Under the pieces are notes generated by a model, which worked only from the letters and a program-made list of their open reading frames with translations, was not told where the DNA came from and ran no database searches. Shown piece by piece: positions 43,356 to 53,683 of a DNA stretch of 64,000 bases; within the stretch, counting starts at the first letter, position 1, and each line of letters opens with the position of its first letter. A program made the translations under genes and the position numbers. Source of the stretch: Paenibacillus sp. OV219 (lineage in GTDB: Bacteria; Bacillota; Bacilli; Paenibacillales; Paenibacillaceae); assembly GCF_900110075.1 (NCBI RefSeq), contig NZ_FOCJ01000001.1:496001-560000 (forward strand), in the 5' to 3' direction.

Positions 43356-45710
43356 ATGGGACCTGCTAAATGGAAAGGTCGTCGCTTGCCCCTGCTGCCG
43401 CTACGGGGGCTGCTTGTATACCCCAGCATGGTGCTGCATTTAGATGTGGGCAGGGAGAAATCAGTACGGGCGCTTGATCGCGCAATGCTGGACGATCATA
43501 TGATTTTGTTATGTTCGCAGTCCGAAGTGAATATTGAGGAGCCGACACAGGAAGATATTTTCCGTGTGGGCACGGTAGCGCGGGTGCGACAGATGCTCAA
43601 GCTGCCAAACGGTACGATTCGTGTGCTCGTGGAAGGCGTCGTTCGAGCAGAGATCGTCGATTATTTGCCGAATGAGGATTTCTATGAAGTGTCGATTAAG
43701 GAGCTGCCGGAGTCGGAATCGACCGATCCGGAGATTGATGCGCTCATGCGTACGGTTCTGAACCAGTTCGAGCATTACATCAACTTGTCCAAGAAGGTGA
43801 CGCCGGAGACTCTCGCGGCTGTATCTGACATTGATGAGCCAGGGCGGCTTGCCGATGTCATCTCCAGTCACCTGTCGCTCAAAATTAAGGATAAGCAAGA
43901 TATCCTTGAGACGATTGATGTGCGCGAACGGCTGGAGCGTCTGCTCGACATTCTGAATAATGAGCGCGAAGTGCTGGAGCTCGAACGAAAGATTAGCCAG
44001 CGCGTCAAGAAGCAGATGGAGAAGACGCAGAAGGAATATTATTTGCGCGAGCAGATGAAGGCGATTCAGAAAGAGCTTGGCGAGAAAGAAGGCCGTGCAG
44101 GCGAAGCGGAAGAGCTTCGGACGCAGATGGCCGAATCCGGCATTCCCGAGAAAGTAAAGGAGAAGGTCGAGAAAGAAATCGACCGGCTCGAGAAGATGCC
44201 ATCGACTTCAGCAGAAGGCGGTGTCATCCGCAATTATATTGATTGGCTACTCTCTTTGCCTTGGAACAAGAGGACCGAGGATGACCTCGATGTGAACCGG
44301 GCGGAAGGCATTTTGAACGAAGATCATTATGGGCTGGAGAAACCGAAGGAGCGCGTTCTTGAGTATTTGGCGGTCCAGCAGCTTGTGAAGAAGCTGAAAG
44401 GTCCAATTCTCTGCCTTGTCGGTCCTCCTGGTGTCGGTAAAACATCGATTGCACGCTCCATTGCGAAGTCGCTGAATCGCGAATTCGTTCGCATCTCGCT
44501 CGGCGGCGTAAGGGATGAAGCGGAAATTCGCGGTCATCGCCGTACATATGTCGGCGCAATGCCGGGACGTATCATTCAAGGGATGAAGACAGCAGGCTCG
44601 CTCAATCCGGTATTTCTGCTGGATGAGATTGACAAGATGGCGATGGACTTCCGTGGCGATCCGGCTTCCGCATTGCTCGAAGTGCTTGATCCGGAGCAGA
44701 ACAGCACGTTCAGCGATCACTTCATCGAAGTGCCATTTGACCTGTCGAATGTTATGTTCGTGACGACGGCCAATGCGATTCATAATATTCCAAGACCGCT
44801 GCTTGACCGGATGGAAGTGCTCTATATTCCGGGCTATACCGAGCTTGAGAAGCTCCAAATCGCTAAGCGATACTTACTGCCGAAGCAGAAGCGCGAGCAC
44901 GGCTTGCAGGATGAACAGCTGTTGCTTGGCGATGACAGCCTACAGCAAGTAATTCGTGAATATACGCGTGAGTCTGGCGTCCGCAACTTGGAGCAGCAAA
45001 TCGCCGCGCTTTGCCGTAAAGCAGCGAAGACGATCGTAACGGAAGCGGGCACGGAGTCGATTGACGTCGATGCTGCGAAAGTGAAGGAATGGCTTGGACC
45101 AGCGAAGTTCCGATATGGCATGGCGGAATCAGAGGATCAGATCGGGGCGGTTACCGGCCTCGCCTGGACCGAGGTTGGCGGCGATACGCTAGTCATAGAG
45201 GTGACGGTGCTGCCGGGCAGCGGCAAGCTGACACTAACCGGCAAACTCGGCGATGTCATGAAGGAATCGGCGCAGGCGGCGTTCAGTTATACGCGTTCAC
45301 GCGCAGAAGAGCTCGGCATCGATCCGAAATTCCATGAGAAGAACGATATTCATATTCATATTCCCGAAGGCGCGATTCCGAAGGATGGTCCATCCGCAGG
45401 CATTACGATGGCGACAGCACTTATCTCTGCGCTGACGAACCGTTATGTGAATAAGGAAGTAGCGATGACGGGTGAGATTACGCTCCGTGGACGCGTGCTT
45501 CCGATTGGCGGGCTGAAGGAGAAATCGCTCGCCGCGCACCGCGCCGGCATCCGGAAAGTGCTTATTCCGAAGGAGAATGAGCGTGATCTGCGCGATATCC
45601 CGGACAGCGTGAAGGAAGAGCTGGAGTTTGTCCCAGTCAGCTCCATGGACGAGGTGCTGAAGCACGCGCTTCATGAAGCGCAGGCAGAGGCGCCGGTGGA
45701 AACGCATTAA
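43356..45710 (+). CDS. lon: endopeptidase La (Lon/LonA)
   Basis: A 784-residue soluble AAA+ protease. The N-terminal LAN domain begins [16 protein letters not shown]. Walker A is [12 protein letters not shown] (about residue 358) and DEIDKM follows (about residue 424). The Lon protease domain has [10 protein letters not shown] (Ser about 682) and the catalytic Lys in IGGLKEK (about residue 725). It degrades misfolded and regulatory proteins. GACGGAGGTG precedes the ATG. It follows lonB and precedes ysxC, the conserved order. Confidence 0.97.
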   Translation: MGPAKWKGRRLPLLPLRGLLVYPSMVLHLDVGREKSVRALDRAMLDDHMILLCSQSEVNIEEPTQEDIFRVGTVARVRQMLKLPNGTIRVLVEGVVRAEIVDYLPNEDFYEVSIKELPESESTDPEIDALMRTVLNQFEHYINLSKKVTPETLAAVSDIDEPGRLADVISSHLSLKIKDKQDILETIDVRERLERLLDILNNEREVLELERKISQRVKKQMEKTQKEYYLREQMKAIQKELGEKEGRAGEAEELRTQMAESGIPEKVKEKVEKEIDRLEKMPSTSAEGGVIRNYIDWLLSLPWNKRTEDDLDVNRAEGILNEDHYGLEKPKERVLEYLAVQQLVKKLKGPILCLVGPPGVGKTSIARSIAKSLNREFVRISLGGVRDEAEIRGHRRTYVGAMPGRIIQGMKTAGSLNPVFLLDEIDKMAMDFRGDPASALLEVLDPEQNSTFSDHFIEVPFDLSNVMFVTTANAIHNIPRPLLDRMEVLYIPGYTELEKLQIAKRYLLPKQKREHGLQDEQLLLGDDSLQQVIREYTRESGVRNLEQQIAALCRKAAKTIVTEAGTESIDVDAAKVKEWLGPAKFRYGMAESEDQIGAVTGLAWTEVGGDTLVIEVTVLPGSGKLTLTGKLGDVMKESAQAAFSYTRSRAEELGIDPKFHEKNDIHIHIPEGAIPKDGPSAGITMATALISALTNRYVNKEVAMTGEITLRGRVLPIGGLKEKSLAAHRAGIRKVLIPKENERDLRDIPDSVKEELEFVPVSSMDEVLKHALHEAQAEAPVETH

Positions 45711-45776
45711 GTGTAAACGGCTGATACCGCCCTCCGGTGGTAAAAGCTTAAGTTTCGCGGTGAAATATATGCTAGG

Positions 45777-45810
45777 CGTGTAGGGTGAAACCTACACGTT
45801 GTTATGTTTT
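45777..45810 (+). terminator. possible terminator before ysxC
   Basis: CGTGTAGG pairs perfectly with CCTACACG around GTGAAA, then a broken T-run (TTGTTATGTTTT). It overlaps the region just before the ysxC ribosome site. Confidence 0.4.
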
Positions 45811-45831
45811 AAAGAAAGCAGGTTACGACAA

Positions 45832-46479
45832 GTGAAAATTACTAACGTTGAATTCATCATCAGTGCCGTAAGACCAGATCAATATCCTGTGGATGCCATG
45901 CCAGAGTTCGCTCTGGCAGGGCGTTCCAACGTCGGCAAATCATCGCTCATTAACAAGATGATTAATCGCAAAGGGCTAGCGAGAACGAGCGCGCAGCCAG
46001 GTAAGACGCAGCAGCTCAACTACTACCGTGTGAACGAGCGTTTATATCTCGTCGATTTTCCCGGTTATGGTTATGCCAAAGTATCGAAGGTACAGCGTCA
46101 ACAATTCGGAACAATGATTGAGACTTTCTTGAACGACCGCGAGCCGCTTCGCATGGTGCTGCTCATCATTGATATCCGTCATGAGCCGTCCAAGGACGAC
46201 ATTCTCATGTACGATTGGCTGAAGCATTATGAAATTCCCGTTTGCATAGTAACGACGAAGGCAGATAAGATCCCGAAGAGCAAGTGGGACAAGCATGTGA
46301 AGATGATTAAGACATCCCTCAGCTTCCATCCGGCTGACCGCCATGTACTCTTCTCCTCAGAGACAGGGCTTGGTCGTGACGAGCTATGGGCTTTAATTAA
46401 TGAAACGATTGAGGAAACGGCTGCAGAAGCTGAAGAAGCGGAAGAAACAGCAGAAGTTTCACTCGAAAAGCGAGGATAA
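45832..46479 (+). CDS. ysxC: ribosome biogenesis GTP-binding protein YsxC/EngB
   Basis: A 215-residue essential GTPase acting on 50S assembly. GTPase motifs are G1 GRSNVGKSS (about residue 29), G3 DFPGYG (about residue 75) and G4 TKADK (about residue 142). The end is Glu-rich ([15 protein letters not shown]), longer than usual. Start: GTG at 45832 after AGCAGG; an upstream TTG at 45799 is in frame but unsupported. It follows lonA as in Bacillus. Confidence 0.95.
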   Translation: MKITNVEFIISAVRPDQYPVDAMPEFALAGRSNVGKSSLINKMINRKGLARTSAQPGKTQQLNYYRVNERLYLVDFPGYGYAKVSKVQRQQFGTMIETFLNDREPLRMVLLIIDIRHEPSKDDILMYDWLKHYEIPVCIVTTKADKIPKSKWDKHVKMIKTSLSFHPADRHVLFSSETGLGRDELWALINETIEETAAEAEEAEETAEVSLEKRG

Positions 46480-46639
46480 CGCATAAAAGCGGTGACTCTT
46501 CGTAAAATCTCCTTGATTATTCAGAAATATGCGAGAATATCGCGGCTGGCTGACAGGAATAAACCTTTTCGATCGGGTATAATATAGGTAAGCAAGAAGA
46601 TTTACAAATGCGTTACTTTAAAGAATTGAGGAGATTTTT

Positions 46640-47230
46640 ATGGCTCAGCGGATAGCCACAGAATATGTCAATGCTTCTCTGCAATTAACGGCTGAAGAGA
46701 TGGCGGGATTTGTCCGGTTTTTTGAAGACCAGCACATTAAACAACAGGTGAGGGTACTCGAAAACGGCAATCACGAGGTGGTTCTCGAAGACGACGCAGG
46801 ACAAGAAGAAGTCCGCCTTACATTCGAGCGTGAGCAAGATCAATTCGTTTGTGCGCTCACATGCCGCATCATGCATCCGAAGTTAACGAACGCCATGCGC
46901 AAAGCGGTATCCGTATTCCGCGGCGATGCAGTCGTCAACCGCATTTATCCGAACTATATGATGACCTATCATTATACCGAAGGAACTGTTCGCAAAATTG
47001 TCGAAATTCGCGGTGGTGAATCAAGAGTCGTCTTTGAATTCAAAGACACGATTGGCCAGCTCGAAGCAGCTTTTCGCATTATGGATGTTGAGAAAGAGAT
47101 CGAAGTCGTACGCGGCGGGATCAATCAGTTGCTTGATTTGCGTAATCAGTGCAAAGATAGAGAGCAAATTGCTATTATTGATGAGCGTTTAGCCCAGTAT
47201 TCCCGTAACTTGTTTAAGCTAGAAGCTTAA
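46640..47230 (+). CDS. conserved-looking unknown protein
   Basis: A 196-residue soluble protein with a long central beta-rich part (about residues 30-110, including KQQVRVLENGNHEVVLEDD) and a C-terminal helical end (RDQIAIIDERLAQY-like). No signal peptide or membrane segment. GAGGAG precedes the ATG, with a TATAAT near 46578 as the likely -10. I know similar proteins only as unnamed Paenibacillus genes, sometimes mislabelled as synthetase modules, so no function is given. Confidence 0.65.
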   Translation: MAQRIATEYVNASLQLTAEEMAGFVRFFEDQHIKQQVRVLENGNHEVVLEDDAGQEEVRLTFEREQDQFVCALTCRIMHPKLTNAMRKAVSVFRGDAVVNRIYPNYMMTYHYTEGTVRKIVEIRGGESRVVFEFKDTIGQLEAAFRIMDVEKEIEVVRGGINQLLDLRNQCKDREQIAIIDERLAQYSRNLFKLEA

Positions 47231-47255
47231 TAATTTTACAATATGTATTTGTGAA

Positions 47256-47280
47256 AGGCCGCAGAAATGCGGCTTTTTTT
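47256..47280 (+). terminator. terminator after the unknown gene before speD
   Basis: AGGCCGCA pairs with TGCGGCTT around GAAA, with seven T. Confidence 0.9.
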
Positions 47281-47448
47281 ATTGCTTATGGACGAGTAAG
47301 GGCGCACACCAACCATTCATTTCGAACATACGTTGAAAAGTGGAATTTTCGCGGGCATGGTCCAAACAATTATGCCAAAAAAAACAGTTGCATTTCTGGG
47401 CGATAGATGTTATTTTTATTTTCGTTGCAATGACAATTAGGAACCAGG

Positions 47449-47548
47449 ATTCACTCAGGACATGGTAATGTTGCGAGCGGAAAGTCCCTCGGGCAGTGAA
47501 TGACGTAGGTCCTAGCGGATGAAATTACAAAACATTTTATTCCTAGGA
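47449..47548 (+). promoter_or_regulatory. structured leader of speD with alternative pairings
   Basis: ATTCACT (47449-47455) pairs with AGTGAAT (47495-47501). AGGAC (47457-47461) can pair with GTCC at 47484-47487 or GTCCT at 47509-47513. TCCTAG (47510-47515) can instead pair with CTAGGA (47543-47548), next to the speD ribosome site. This lies in a 333-bp gap before speD with TTGCAT-17-TATTTT as a possible promoter near 47387-47415. Confidence 0.35.
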
Positions 47549-47563
47549 AGGGGGAACCGAGAG

Positions 47564-47962
47564 ATGGAATATTCAACTTTCGGAAGACACGTTGCTGTTG
47601 ATACTTGGGGTGTAGATTTTGACAAGCTCAACAACGCGGAATTTTTACAAGCCCAAATGGTAGAAGCTGCTGAAGCTTGCGGTGCCACCGTACTTTCGGT
47701 ACAGGCACAACAATTCGAACCACAAGGAGCAACTGTGCTCGTACTGCTATCAGAAAGTCATCTTTCCATTCACACGTATCCTGAGAGAGGGTTCGCTGCT
47801 CTTGATTGTTATACATGTGGAGAAACAGTTGATCCGCAACTCGCGATCGACTACATGATGTCTGTATTGAAACCAAAAGTAATGCACGCTAAGAAGCTTG
47901 TTCGCGGTATGGGTGAGCTGCAAGTGGTTGAAGCTGACATGAAGCAAGTAGAGCTTGTGTAG
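47564..47962 (+). CDS. speD: S-adenosylmethionine decarboxylase proenzyme
   Basis: A 132-residue proenzyme that self-cleaves to give a pyruvoyl cofactor and makes the aminopropyl donor for spermidine. The cleavage Ser lies in SESHLSIHTYPE (about residue 68), with DCYTCG and the C-terminal KPKVMHAKKLVRG following. ATG at 47564 follows GGAAGGGGGA; upstream in-frame codons are unsupported. It is the short bacterial form (SpeH-like). No spermidine synthase lies nearby. A long leader precedes it. Confidence 0.92.
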   Translation: MEYSTFGRHVAVDTWGVDFDKLNNAEFLQAQMVEAAEACGATVLSVQAQQFEPQGATVLVLLSESHLSIHTYPERGFAALDCYTCGETVDPQLAIDYMMSVLKPKVMHAKKLVRGMGELQVVEADMKQVELV

Positions 47963-47992
47963 CATTATTATTAAATAAGCAGTCGTACAACA

Positions 47993-48040
47993 AATACTTT
48001 CTTCGATTCGCGTAATGCGAATAGGGGGAAGTATTTTTTT
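47993..48040 (+). terminator. terminator after speD
   Basis: AATACTT pairs with GAAGTATT, with an inner ATTCGC/GCGAAT hairpin, followed by seven T. Confidence 0.85.
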
Positions 48041-48150
48041 GTCGATTTCGAAATATGGATACAGCATTGTGGGAGATGAGATTGTTGTGTGAAAACAAGT
48101 GAGATTTTCAAATAATTTTCATAATTGCAGGGGTATAGCTCGCCTTACTG

Positions 48151-48159
48151 TGCTATACT
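48151..48159 (+). promoter_or_regulatory. extended -10 promoter of the hemA operon
   Basis: TGCTATACT has the extended -10 TG and a near-consensus TATACT, 40 bp before the hemA start. The -35 is weak. No clear PerR box was recognised. Confidence 0.45.
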
Positions 48160-48198
48160 AAATGATGAAAAATGATGTCGAAGGGCAGGTGAACGCGC

Positions 48199-49593
48199 AT
48201 GCACATTATCGTTGTCGGGCTGAATTATCGGACAGCTCCTGTTGAAGTCAGGGAACGCTTTACATTCTCCGAGCGAGATTTGCCAGATGCTTTGAAGCAG
48301 CTGAAACAAACGAAGAGCATTATGGAATGTGTCATCGTAGCGACCTGTAACCGGACAGAGCTCTATGCTGTTGTTGATCGACCAACGCTTTGTGGCCATT
48401 ATATTCGCAGCTTTATGGAGAAATGGTTTAATACGCCGAGACAGCAGTTTACCTCGGATTTATATATGTATGAAGATGAGAAAGCGATCGATCATCTGTT
48501 CCGTGTTACTTGCGGTCTTGATTCCATGGTCATTGGCGAGACGCAAATTTTAGGTCAAATTAAGAGCGCATTTGCACTTGCGCAGGAATACAAAACAACG
48601 GGCACGCTGTTCAACTCGATCTTCAAGCAAGCTGTTACGCTTGCGAAGAAGGCGCACTCCGATACAGCTATCGGTGAAACAGCAGTTTCAGTCAGCTACG
48701 CGGCTGTAGAGCTTGGCAAACGGATTTTCGGCCAATTTGGTGGGAAGACGATTATGATTGTTGGAGCCGGAAAAATGAGCGAGCTAACTGCGAAGCATCT
48801 ATATGCGAACGGTGCAAGCCGCGTCTTTGTTGTAAACCGGACCTACGATCGTGCGGTACAGCTTGCTGATAAGTTTAACGGAACGCCACTCTCAATGGCA
48901 GACGCGATAGCGCGTTTACATGAGACGGATATTGTAATTAGCTCAACGGGTTCTGAAGGTTACGTCATTATGCGTGAGCAAGTGGCTGCAGCAATGCATA
49001 AGCGTAAGTCGCGCCCGCTGTTCATGATTGATATTGCAGTTCCGCGTGACCTTGATCCAGCGATTGCGTCGGTCGATAACGTATTCTTGTATGATATCGA
49101 CGATCTTGAAGGGATCGTAGAGAGCAATATGGAGCAGCGCCGCGTAGAGGCTGCCAAGATTGATGTTCTTATTGAAGCTGAGCTTGACGCTTACCGCACT
49201 TGGTATAAGACGCTTGGTGTCGCACCTCTCATCCGGGCGCTGCAGACGAAAGCCGCGGATATCCACTCAGAGACGATGGACAGCTTGGCGAACAAGCTGC
49301 CAGACCTTGGTGAGCGGGAGCTTAAGATCATTCATAAGCTAACCAAAAGCATCGTGAACCAAATGATGCATGACCCGATCCTTCGCATTAAAGAAATGGC
49401 CGGCGAGAAGAAGGCTGATGAAGCGATGGACCTGTTCGTGAAGTTATTCGCGCTTGAAGATACGCTAGATCAAACCGAGAACGAGAACAAAGCTATGCAG
49501 CAGAAGGCTGCAGTGCAAAGCGAAATCAAATCTGCTGCCAAAGATATGTTGCCTTCGCTTGGCAAAGGCTCGATTGCGGCGATTACAAGATAA
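48199..49593 (+). CDS. hemA: glutamyl-tRNA reductase
   Basis: A 464-residue NADPH enzyme that reduces glutamyl-tRNA(Glu) to glutamate-1-semialdehyde, the first committed haem step. The catalytic Cys is in IVATCNRTELY (about residue 49). GLDSMVIGETQILGQ (about residue 109) and the NADPH-binding IVGAGKMSE (about residue 190) follow. It opens the hemA-hemX-(Met8-like)-hemC-cobA/hemD-hemB operon. The ribosome site is GCAGGTG. Confidence 0.96.
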   Translation: MHIIVVGLNYRTAPVEVRERFTFSERDLPDALKQLKQTKSIMECVIVATCNRTELYAVVDRPTLCGHYIRSFMEKWFNTPRQQFTSDLYMYEDEKAIDHLFRVTCGLDSMVIGETQILGQIKSAFALAQEYKTTGTLFNSIFKQAVTLAKKAHSDTAIGETAVSVSYAAVELGKRIFGQFGGKTIMIVGAGKMSELTAKHLYANGASRVFVVNRTYDRAVQLADKFNGTPLSMADAIARLHETDIVISSTGSEGYVIMREQVAAAMHKRKSRPLFMIDIAVPRDLDPAIASVDNVFLYDIDDLEGIVESNMEQRRVEAAKIDVLIEAELDAYRTWYKTLGVAPLIRALQTKAADIHSETMDSLANKLPDLGERELKIIHKLTKSIVNQMMHDPILRIKEMAGEKKADEAMDLFVKLFALEDTLDQTENENKAMQQKAAVQSEIKSAAKDMLPSLGKGSIAAITR

Positions 49594-49619
49594 GTTGTTC
49601 AAAGTTTGCGGAGGCGCCT

Positions 49620-50438
49620 ATGGTTACCCAAAACTGGTTTTATGATGGAATCCTGTACGTCTATGCCCTGAGCCTTCTGTTTTACTTCTCCGATTTCGTT
49701 GATCGAAATCGGCAAGCGAAACAATTGGGAACAGGGCTGCTTATTTTCGTCTGGGTGCTGCAGACTGGCTTCATTGTTCATCGAATCATATCGCACCTGG
49801 ACATGACCTTTATGTCATTGTTTGAATATTTGCTCCTCTTCTCTTGGCTGCTTATCACGGTTTCTTTGGTGATGAGCCGTTTTTTTCGAATGGAGCTTAT
49901 CGTCTTCTTCGTCAATGTAATCGGATTTGCGGTCTTGACGATCAATTTGTTCGGTATCGGCTCAGGCGCCTCCATGGAGAGGTGGGAGCTTGCGCATGAC
50001 ATGCTTATTCTTCATGTTATTCTGATGATTCTAGCGTATACGGCGTTTACGCTGAGCGCTATTTTCTCAGGAATGTACCTATTCTTGTTCAGAAGGCTGA
50101 AGGGGAAGCAATGGACAAAGCAGATGCAGCGCATGCCGAGCCTCGATGTAGCGGATCGTTTCATGTTCCGGGTATCACTGGTTGGTACGCCGCTGCTCAT
50201 GCTATCGCTCGCGATAGCGGTAGCATCCATCTTGGTTGAAGGCCGTTACGGCTTACTTCTTGATCTGAAGGTGCTGACATCATTCGTAGCGCTTGCGCTT
50301 TATATCTGGAATGTGATGAAGCATCAATGGTTTGATGGCGCAGGTCGGAAGTTTGCCAGATTCAATTTAATTAGCTATGCTGTTCTGCTGCTGAATGTAT
50401 TTATGAACGAGGCATCTAATTTTCACAGCTGGTCATAA
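49620..50438 (+). CDS. hemX: HemX membrane protein (cytochrome c assembly-like)
   Basis: A 272-residue protein with about eight membrane segments of the CcsA/HemX type, including a final loop near residue 175. In Bacillus HemX lowers the level of HemA and so limits haem synthesis. It lies directly after hemA with GGAGGCG before the ATG, supporting that role. Confidence 0.88.
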   Translation: MVTQNWFYDGILYVYALSLLFYFSDFVDRNRQAKQLGTGLLIFVWVLQTGFIVHRIISHLDMTFMSLFEYLLLFSWLLITVSLVMSRFFRMELIVFFVNVIGFAVLTINLFGIGSGASMERWELAHDMLILHVILMILAYTAFTLSAIFSGMYLFLFRRLKGKQWTKQMQRMPSLDVADRFMFRVSLVGTPLLMLSLAIAVASILVEGRYGLLLDLKVLTSFVALALYIWNVMKHQWFDGAGRKFARFNLISYAVLLLNVFMNEASNFHSWS

Positions 50439-50495
50439 GGAAAAGGTAGGCAGCTTCAAAGTCAGTGCTTGTGAAAGGAGCGTATCGCCAGGGAA

Positions 50496-51146
50496 ATGAG
50501 AGATTATTATCCGATGATGGTGAGGCTTCATGGCCGGCGCTGCGTCGTCGTTGGCGGCGGAGCAGTTGCGGAGCGTAAGGTTCGCAGCCTATTAGATGGC
50601 GGGGCAGACGAGGTTATTGTCATCGCGCCTCATATAACTGAAGAACTGAAGATGCTCGCGAATAGCGGGTGTATCGGCCTTGTGCAACGGGAATACATAG
50701 AACAAGACCTGCACGAGGCTTTTCTTCTATTCGCAGCGACCGATTCACGGGAAGTGAATGGGAGAATTGCAGCCTACGGCGAGAGCTGCGGGGCGCTCGT
50801 CAATGTCGCCGATCTGGGCGAATCCGGTCATTTCATTACGCCATCTGCAATCAGACGGGGCGAGCTGCTGATCGCAGTGACGACTGGCGGCGCTAGTCCG
50901 GCATTAACAAGCCTATTGAAGAAGCAGCTAGCGGGGCGGTATGGCGCTGCTTATAAGGAGCTTGTGGAGCGGCTGCGGCTGCTGCGCGAGCATGTGCAAG
51001 GCGAAGTGATAGATGAAACTGCAAGGACGAACATATTACGCCAGGCTGCGGAAGAGCTTGCTGCTCCTGGGGCGGAGTATGATCGCAATGAACCAATAGA
51101 TGAGTGGATGAGCAGGCTGCAGCAGGCAGCAAAGAGGAGACAATAA
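50496..51146 (+). CDS. precorrin-2 dehydrogenase / sirohydrochlorin ferrochelatase (Met8/YlnF-like)
   Basis: A 216-residue bifunctional-type protein with the N-terminal dinucleotide-binding motif [17 protein letters not shown] (about residues 13-29) and [16 protein letters not shown] (about residues 98-113), typical of precorrin-2 dehydrogenases. It oxidises precorrin-2 to sirohydrochlorin and may insert iron, feeding sirohaem for sulfite or nitrite reductase. Its place inside a haem operon, next to a CobA-HemD fusion, couples the two branches. AAAGGAG is far upstream (about 17 bp). Confidence 0.9.
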   Translation: MRDYYPMMVRLHGRRCVVVGGGAVAERKVRSLLDGGADEVIVIAPHITEELKMLANSGCIGLVQREYIEQDLHEAFLLFAATDSREVNGRIAAYGESCGALVNVADLGESGHFITPSAIRRGELLIAVTTGGASPALTSLLKKQLAGRYGAAYKELVERLRLLREHVQGEVIDETARTNILRQAAEELAAPGAEYDRNEPIDEWMSRLQQAAKRRQ

Positions 51147-51147
51147 C

Positions 51148-52113
51148 ATGCCTTATATCGTAGATGGACGTCGTGTAATCGTTGTAGGAACACGTCAGAG
51201 CGCGCTTGCATTAACACAAACAGGCCAAGTCATTGATCAGTTGAAAGCGATTTGTGGAGAGCACGGGCTTCCGTATGATTTTGAAATTCGCAAAATTGTG
51301 ACGAAGGGTGACCGTATTCTTGATGTGACGTTGTCCAAAGTCGGCGGTAAAGGTCTCTTCGTGAAAGAAATCGAGCAGGCGCTGTTTGATCAAGAGATCG
51401 ATCTTGCCGTTCACAGCATGAAGGACATGCCTTACGAGCTGCCGGAAGGTCTCATGAATGGCGCAGTTCCGAAACGGGTTGATCCACGTGATTGCCTGAT
51501 TTCGGCGGGCGGCTTGTCGCTCGAAGAGCTTCCGCAAGGAGCAAAGGTGGGCACAAGCAGCCTGCGCCGCTCCAGCCAATTGAAGAATGCGCGGCCTGAC
51601 TTGCAAATCGAGTCGATTCGCGGCAATATTGATTCCCGCATTAAGAAGCTGGAGACAGAAGGCTTCGATGCGATCGTACTTGCAGCTGCAGGCTTGCACC
51701 GAATGAGCTGGGACGGGAAGATATCGGCATACCTCTCGGAGGAGCTGTGTGTTCCGGCGGTTGGTCAAGGTGCGCTCGGCATTGAGTGCCGCGAAGACGA
51801 CGCTGGAGTGCGCGAGTTGCTCGCGCTTCTGAACGATCCGATTACCGCACTTGCCGTGTCGGCTGAGCGCAGCTTCCTTGGCGCCCTGAACGGCGGCTGC
51901 CAAATCCCGATTGGCGCTCACGCGACAATCGTTGGAGAAGCGGAGGATGGTTCCGCGCTGCTGGAACTGACCGGTATTGTCGGCTCGGCTGACGGCAGCG
52001 TTCTGCTGAAAGAAACATTGCAAGGCAATGATCCGGTTGCGCTCGGCTTGGAAGCTGCAGCGCTGCTTAAAGCTAGAGGAGCAGACCGTATATTAGCTGA
52101 AGTTAGGGGATGA
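51148..52113 (+). CDS. hemC: porphobilinogen deaminase (hydroxymethylbilane synthase)
   Basis: A 321-residue enzyme that polymerises four porphobilinogens. [18 protein letters not shown] is at the start, with an Asp-containing [13 protein letters not shown] (about residue 172) and the dipyrromethane cofactor Cys in [13 protein letters not shown] (about residue 251). GAGGAG precedes the ATG. It starts 1 bp after the previous stop. Confidence 0.96.
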   Translation: MPYIVDGRRVIVVGTRQSALALTQTGQVIDQLKAICGEHGLPYDFEIRKIVTKGDRILDVTLSKVGGKGLFVKEIEQALFDQEIDLAVHSMKDMPYELPEGLMNGAVPKRVDPRDCLISAGGLSLEELPQGAKVGTSSLRRSSQLKNARPDLQIESIRGNIDSRIKKLETEGFDAIVLAAAGLHRMSWDGKISAYLSEELCVPAVGQGALGIECREDDAGVRELLALLNDPITALAVSAERSFLGALNGGCQIPIGAHATIVGEAEDGSALLELTGIVGSADGSVLLKETLQGNDPVALGLEAAALLKARGADRILAEVRG

Positions 52114-52119
52114 GCGACT

Positions 52120-53682
52120 GTGCTACAGAGAAGCGGCAAGGGGAAGGTCTATCTCGTAGGAGCGGGTCCAGGCGATCCAAAGCTCATCACGATTCGGGGA
52201 AAAGAATGTATAGCTACTTGTGACGTCATCGTTTATGACCGGCTCGCAAGTCCACGATTGTTGAAATATCTAAAGCCGGGCGCCGAGAAGGTCTACGTCG
52301 GCAAGCTTCCAGATCGTCATACGATGAAGCAAGAAGATATTAACCAACTGCTTGTTGATCTTGCCTTGCAAGGGAAGGTCGTCGCTCGTCTGAAGGGCGG
52401 CGATCCAACTATATTCGGGCGCGTTGGCGAAGAGGCGGAGCTGCTGTATCAGAACGGTATTGAGTTCGATATCGTGCCGGGCATTACCTCTGCAATCGCC
52501 GTGCCTGCCTATGCGGGCATTCCGGTTACGCATCGCGATTTGGCTTCATCTGTATCTATTATTACGGGTCATGAAAGTCCGGATAAGCTTGACCATTCCA
52601 TTCATTGGGACAAAGTAACGCTAGCAACGGGCACACTTGTCTTCCTGATGGGGGTAGCGAAGATCGGCTACATTGCTGAGCAGCTCATCAAGCATGGCAA
52701 ACCTGCGGATACGCCTGTGGCGCTTGTTCGTTGGGGCACACGAGTGGAGCAGCGGACCGTAACGGGGACGCTCGAGACAATTGAAGCGATCGTGGAAGCG
52801 GCGGACTTCAAGCCGCCGGCGGTAATCATCGTCGGCGACGTTGTGCGTCAGCGCGAGAAGCTGATGTGGTACGAGCGCAAGCCGTTATTCGGCACGCGCG
52901 TGCTTGTGACACGCGCGAGAGCGCAGAGCAGCGACCTTGTCGAACAGATTGAAGAGCTTGGCGGCGAGGCCTGCGAATTCCCGGTTATTGAGATGAGGGA
53001 GCCTGCAGGAGATGCGGCGGTGGCGGAGCTAACGGCTGCGCTGCAAGCGGCGGAGCAGTATGAGTGGCTCATGTTCACGAGCGTCAACGGCGTCGATTAT
53101 TTCTTCAGCTGGCTGAACAAGCTGCGCATTGATATTCGCCGGTTTCACCGCGCGCGTATTGCCGCGGTCGGTCCGAAGACAGCAGAAGCGCTGGAGAAGC
53201 GCGGCATGCTGGTTGATGTGCTGCCTGTCAAATTCCAAGCAGAGGATCTGCTTGATAGCTTGAATGAGCATCTCATAGAAGGCCAACGCGTGCTGTTACC
53301 ACGAGGCGATCTCGCACGCGAAGTGATGCCCCGTGAGCTGAGGGCAAGAGGGCTGACGCCTGTCGAGATCGACGTGTACGAGACGGTACTTGCGGAAGAG
53401 CAAGACGAAGAGACGTTTGAGCTGTTGCTGGGAGGTAAAGTGGACGTTATCACGTTCGCAAGCTCTTCGACGGTTACGAATTTACTCGAAGTGCTGCGGC
53501 GTATGGGCGTGGAACAGCCTGTAGAGCTGCTGCAAGGCGTAGATATAGCATGTATTGGTCCTGTGACGGCGCAAACAGCTGCTGAGGCAGGACTTACGGT
53601 AACGATTCAGCCTATCGATGCTACGATTGACGGACTTATTGATGCAATAGCAATGAATCGCAAGCTGAAGGGAGCATACTAA
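52120..53682 (+). CDS. fused uroporphyrinogen-III methyltransferase (CobA) and uroporphyrinogen-III synthase (HemD)
   Basis: A 520-residue fusion. The N-terminal half (about residues 8-245) is Cob[25 protein letters not shown] (about residue 90) and [14 protein letters not shown]. The C-terminal half (about residues 260-515) is HemD, seen as [24 protein letters not shown] and [14 protein letters not shown]. HemD closes the ring to uroporphyrinogen III, and CobA methylates it toward sirohaem. The fusion puts the branch point in one protein. GTG start after AGGGGATG; 6 bp after hemC. Confidence 0.94.
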   Translation: MLQRSGKGKVYLVGAGPGDPKLITIRGKECIATCDVIVYDRLASPRLLKYLKPGAEKVYVGKLPDRHTMKQEDINQLLVDLALQGKVVARLKGGDPTIFGRVGEEAELLYQNGIEFDIVPGITSAIAVPAYAGIPVTHRDLASSVSIITGHESPDKLDHSIHWDKVTLATGTLVFLMGVAKIGYIAEQLIKHGKPADTPVALVRWGTRVEQRTVTGTLETIEAIVEAADFKPPAVIIVGDVVRQREKLMWYERKPLFGTRVLVTRARAQSSDLVEQIEELGGEACEFPVIEMREPAGDAAVAELTAALQAAEQYEWLMFTSVNGVDYFFSWLNKLRIDIRRFHRARIAAVGPKTAEALEKRGMLVDVLPVKFQAEDLLDSLNEHLIEGQRVLLPRGDLAREVMPRELRARGLTPVEIDVYETVLAEEQDEETFELLLGGKVDVITFASSSTVTNLLEVLRRMGVEQPVELLQGVDIACIGPVTAQTAAEAGLTVTIQPIDATIDGLIDAIAMNRKLKGAY

Positions 53683-53683
53683 C

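Noticed and set aside
47323..47336. LexA-like sequence CGAACATACGTTGA in the gap before speD
   Set aside because: It matches 12 of 14 positions but has a poor right half and lies about 50 bp upstream of the likely promoter, so it is probably chance.
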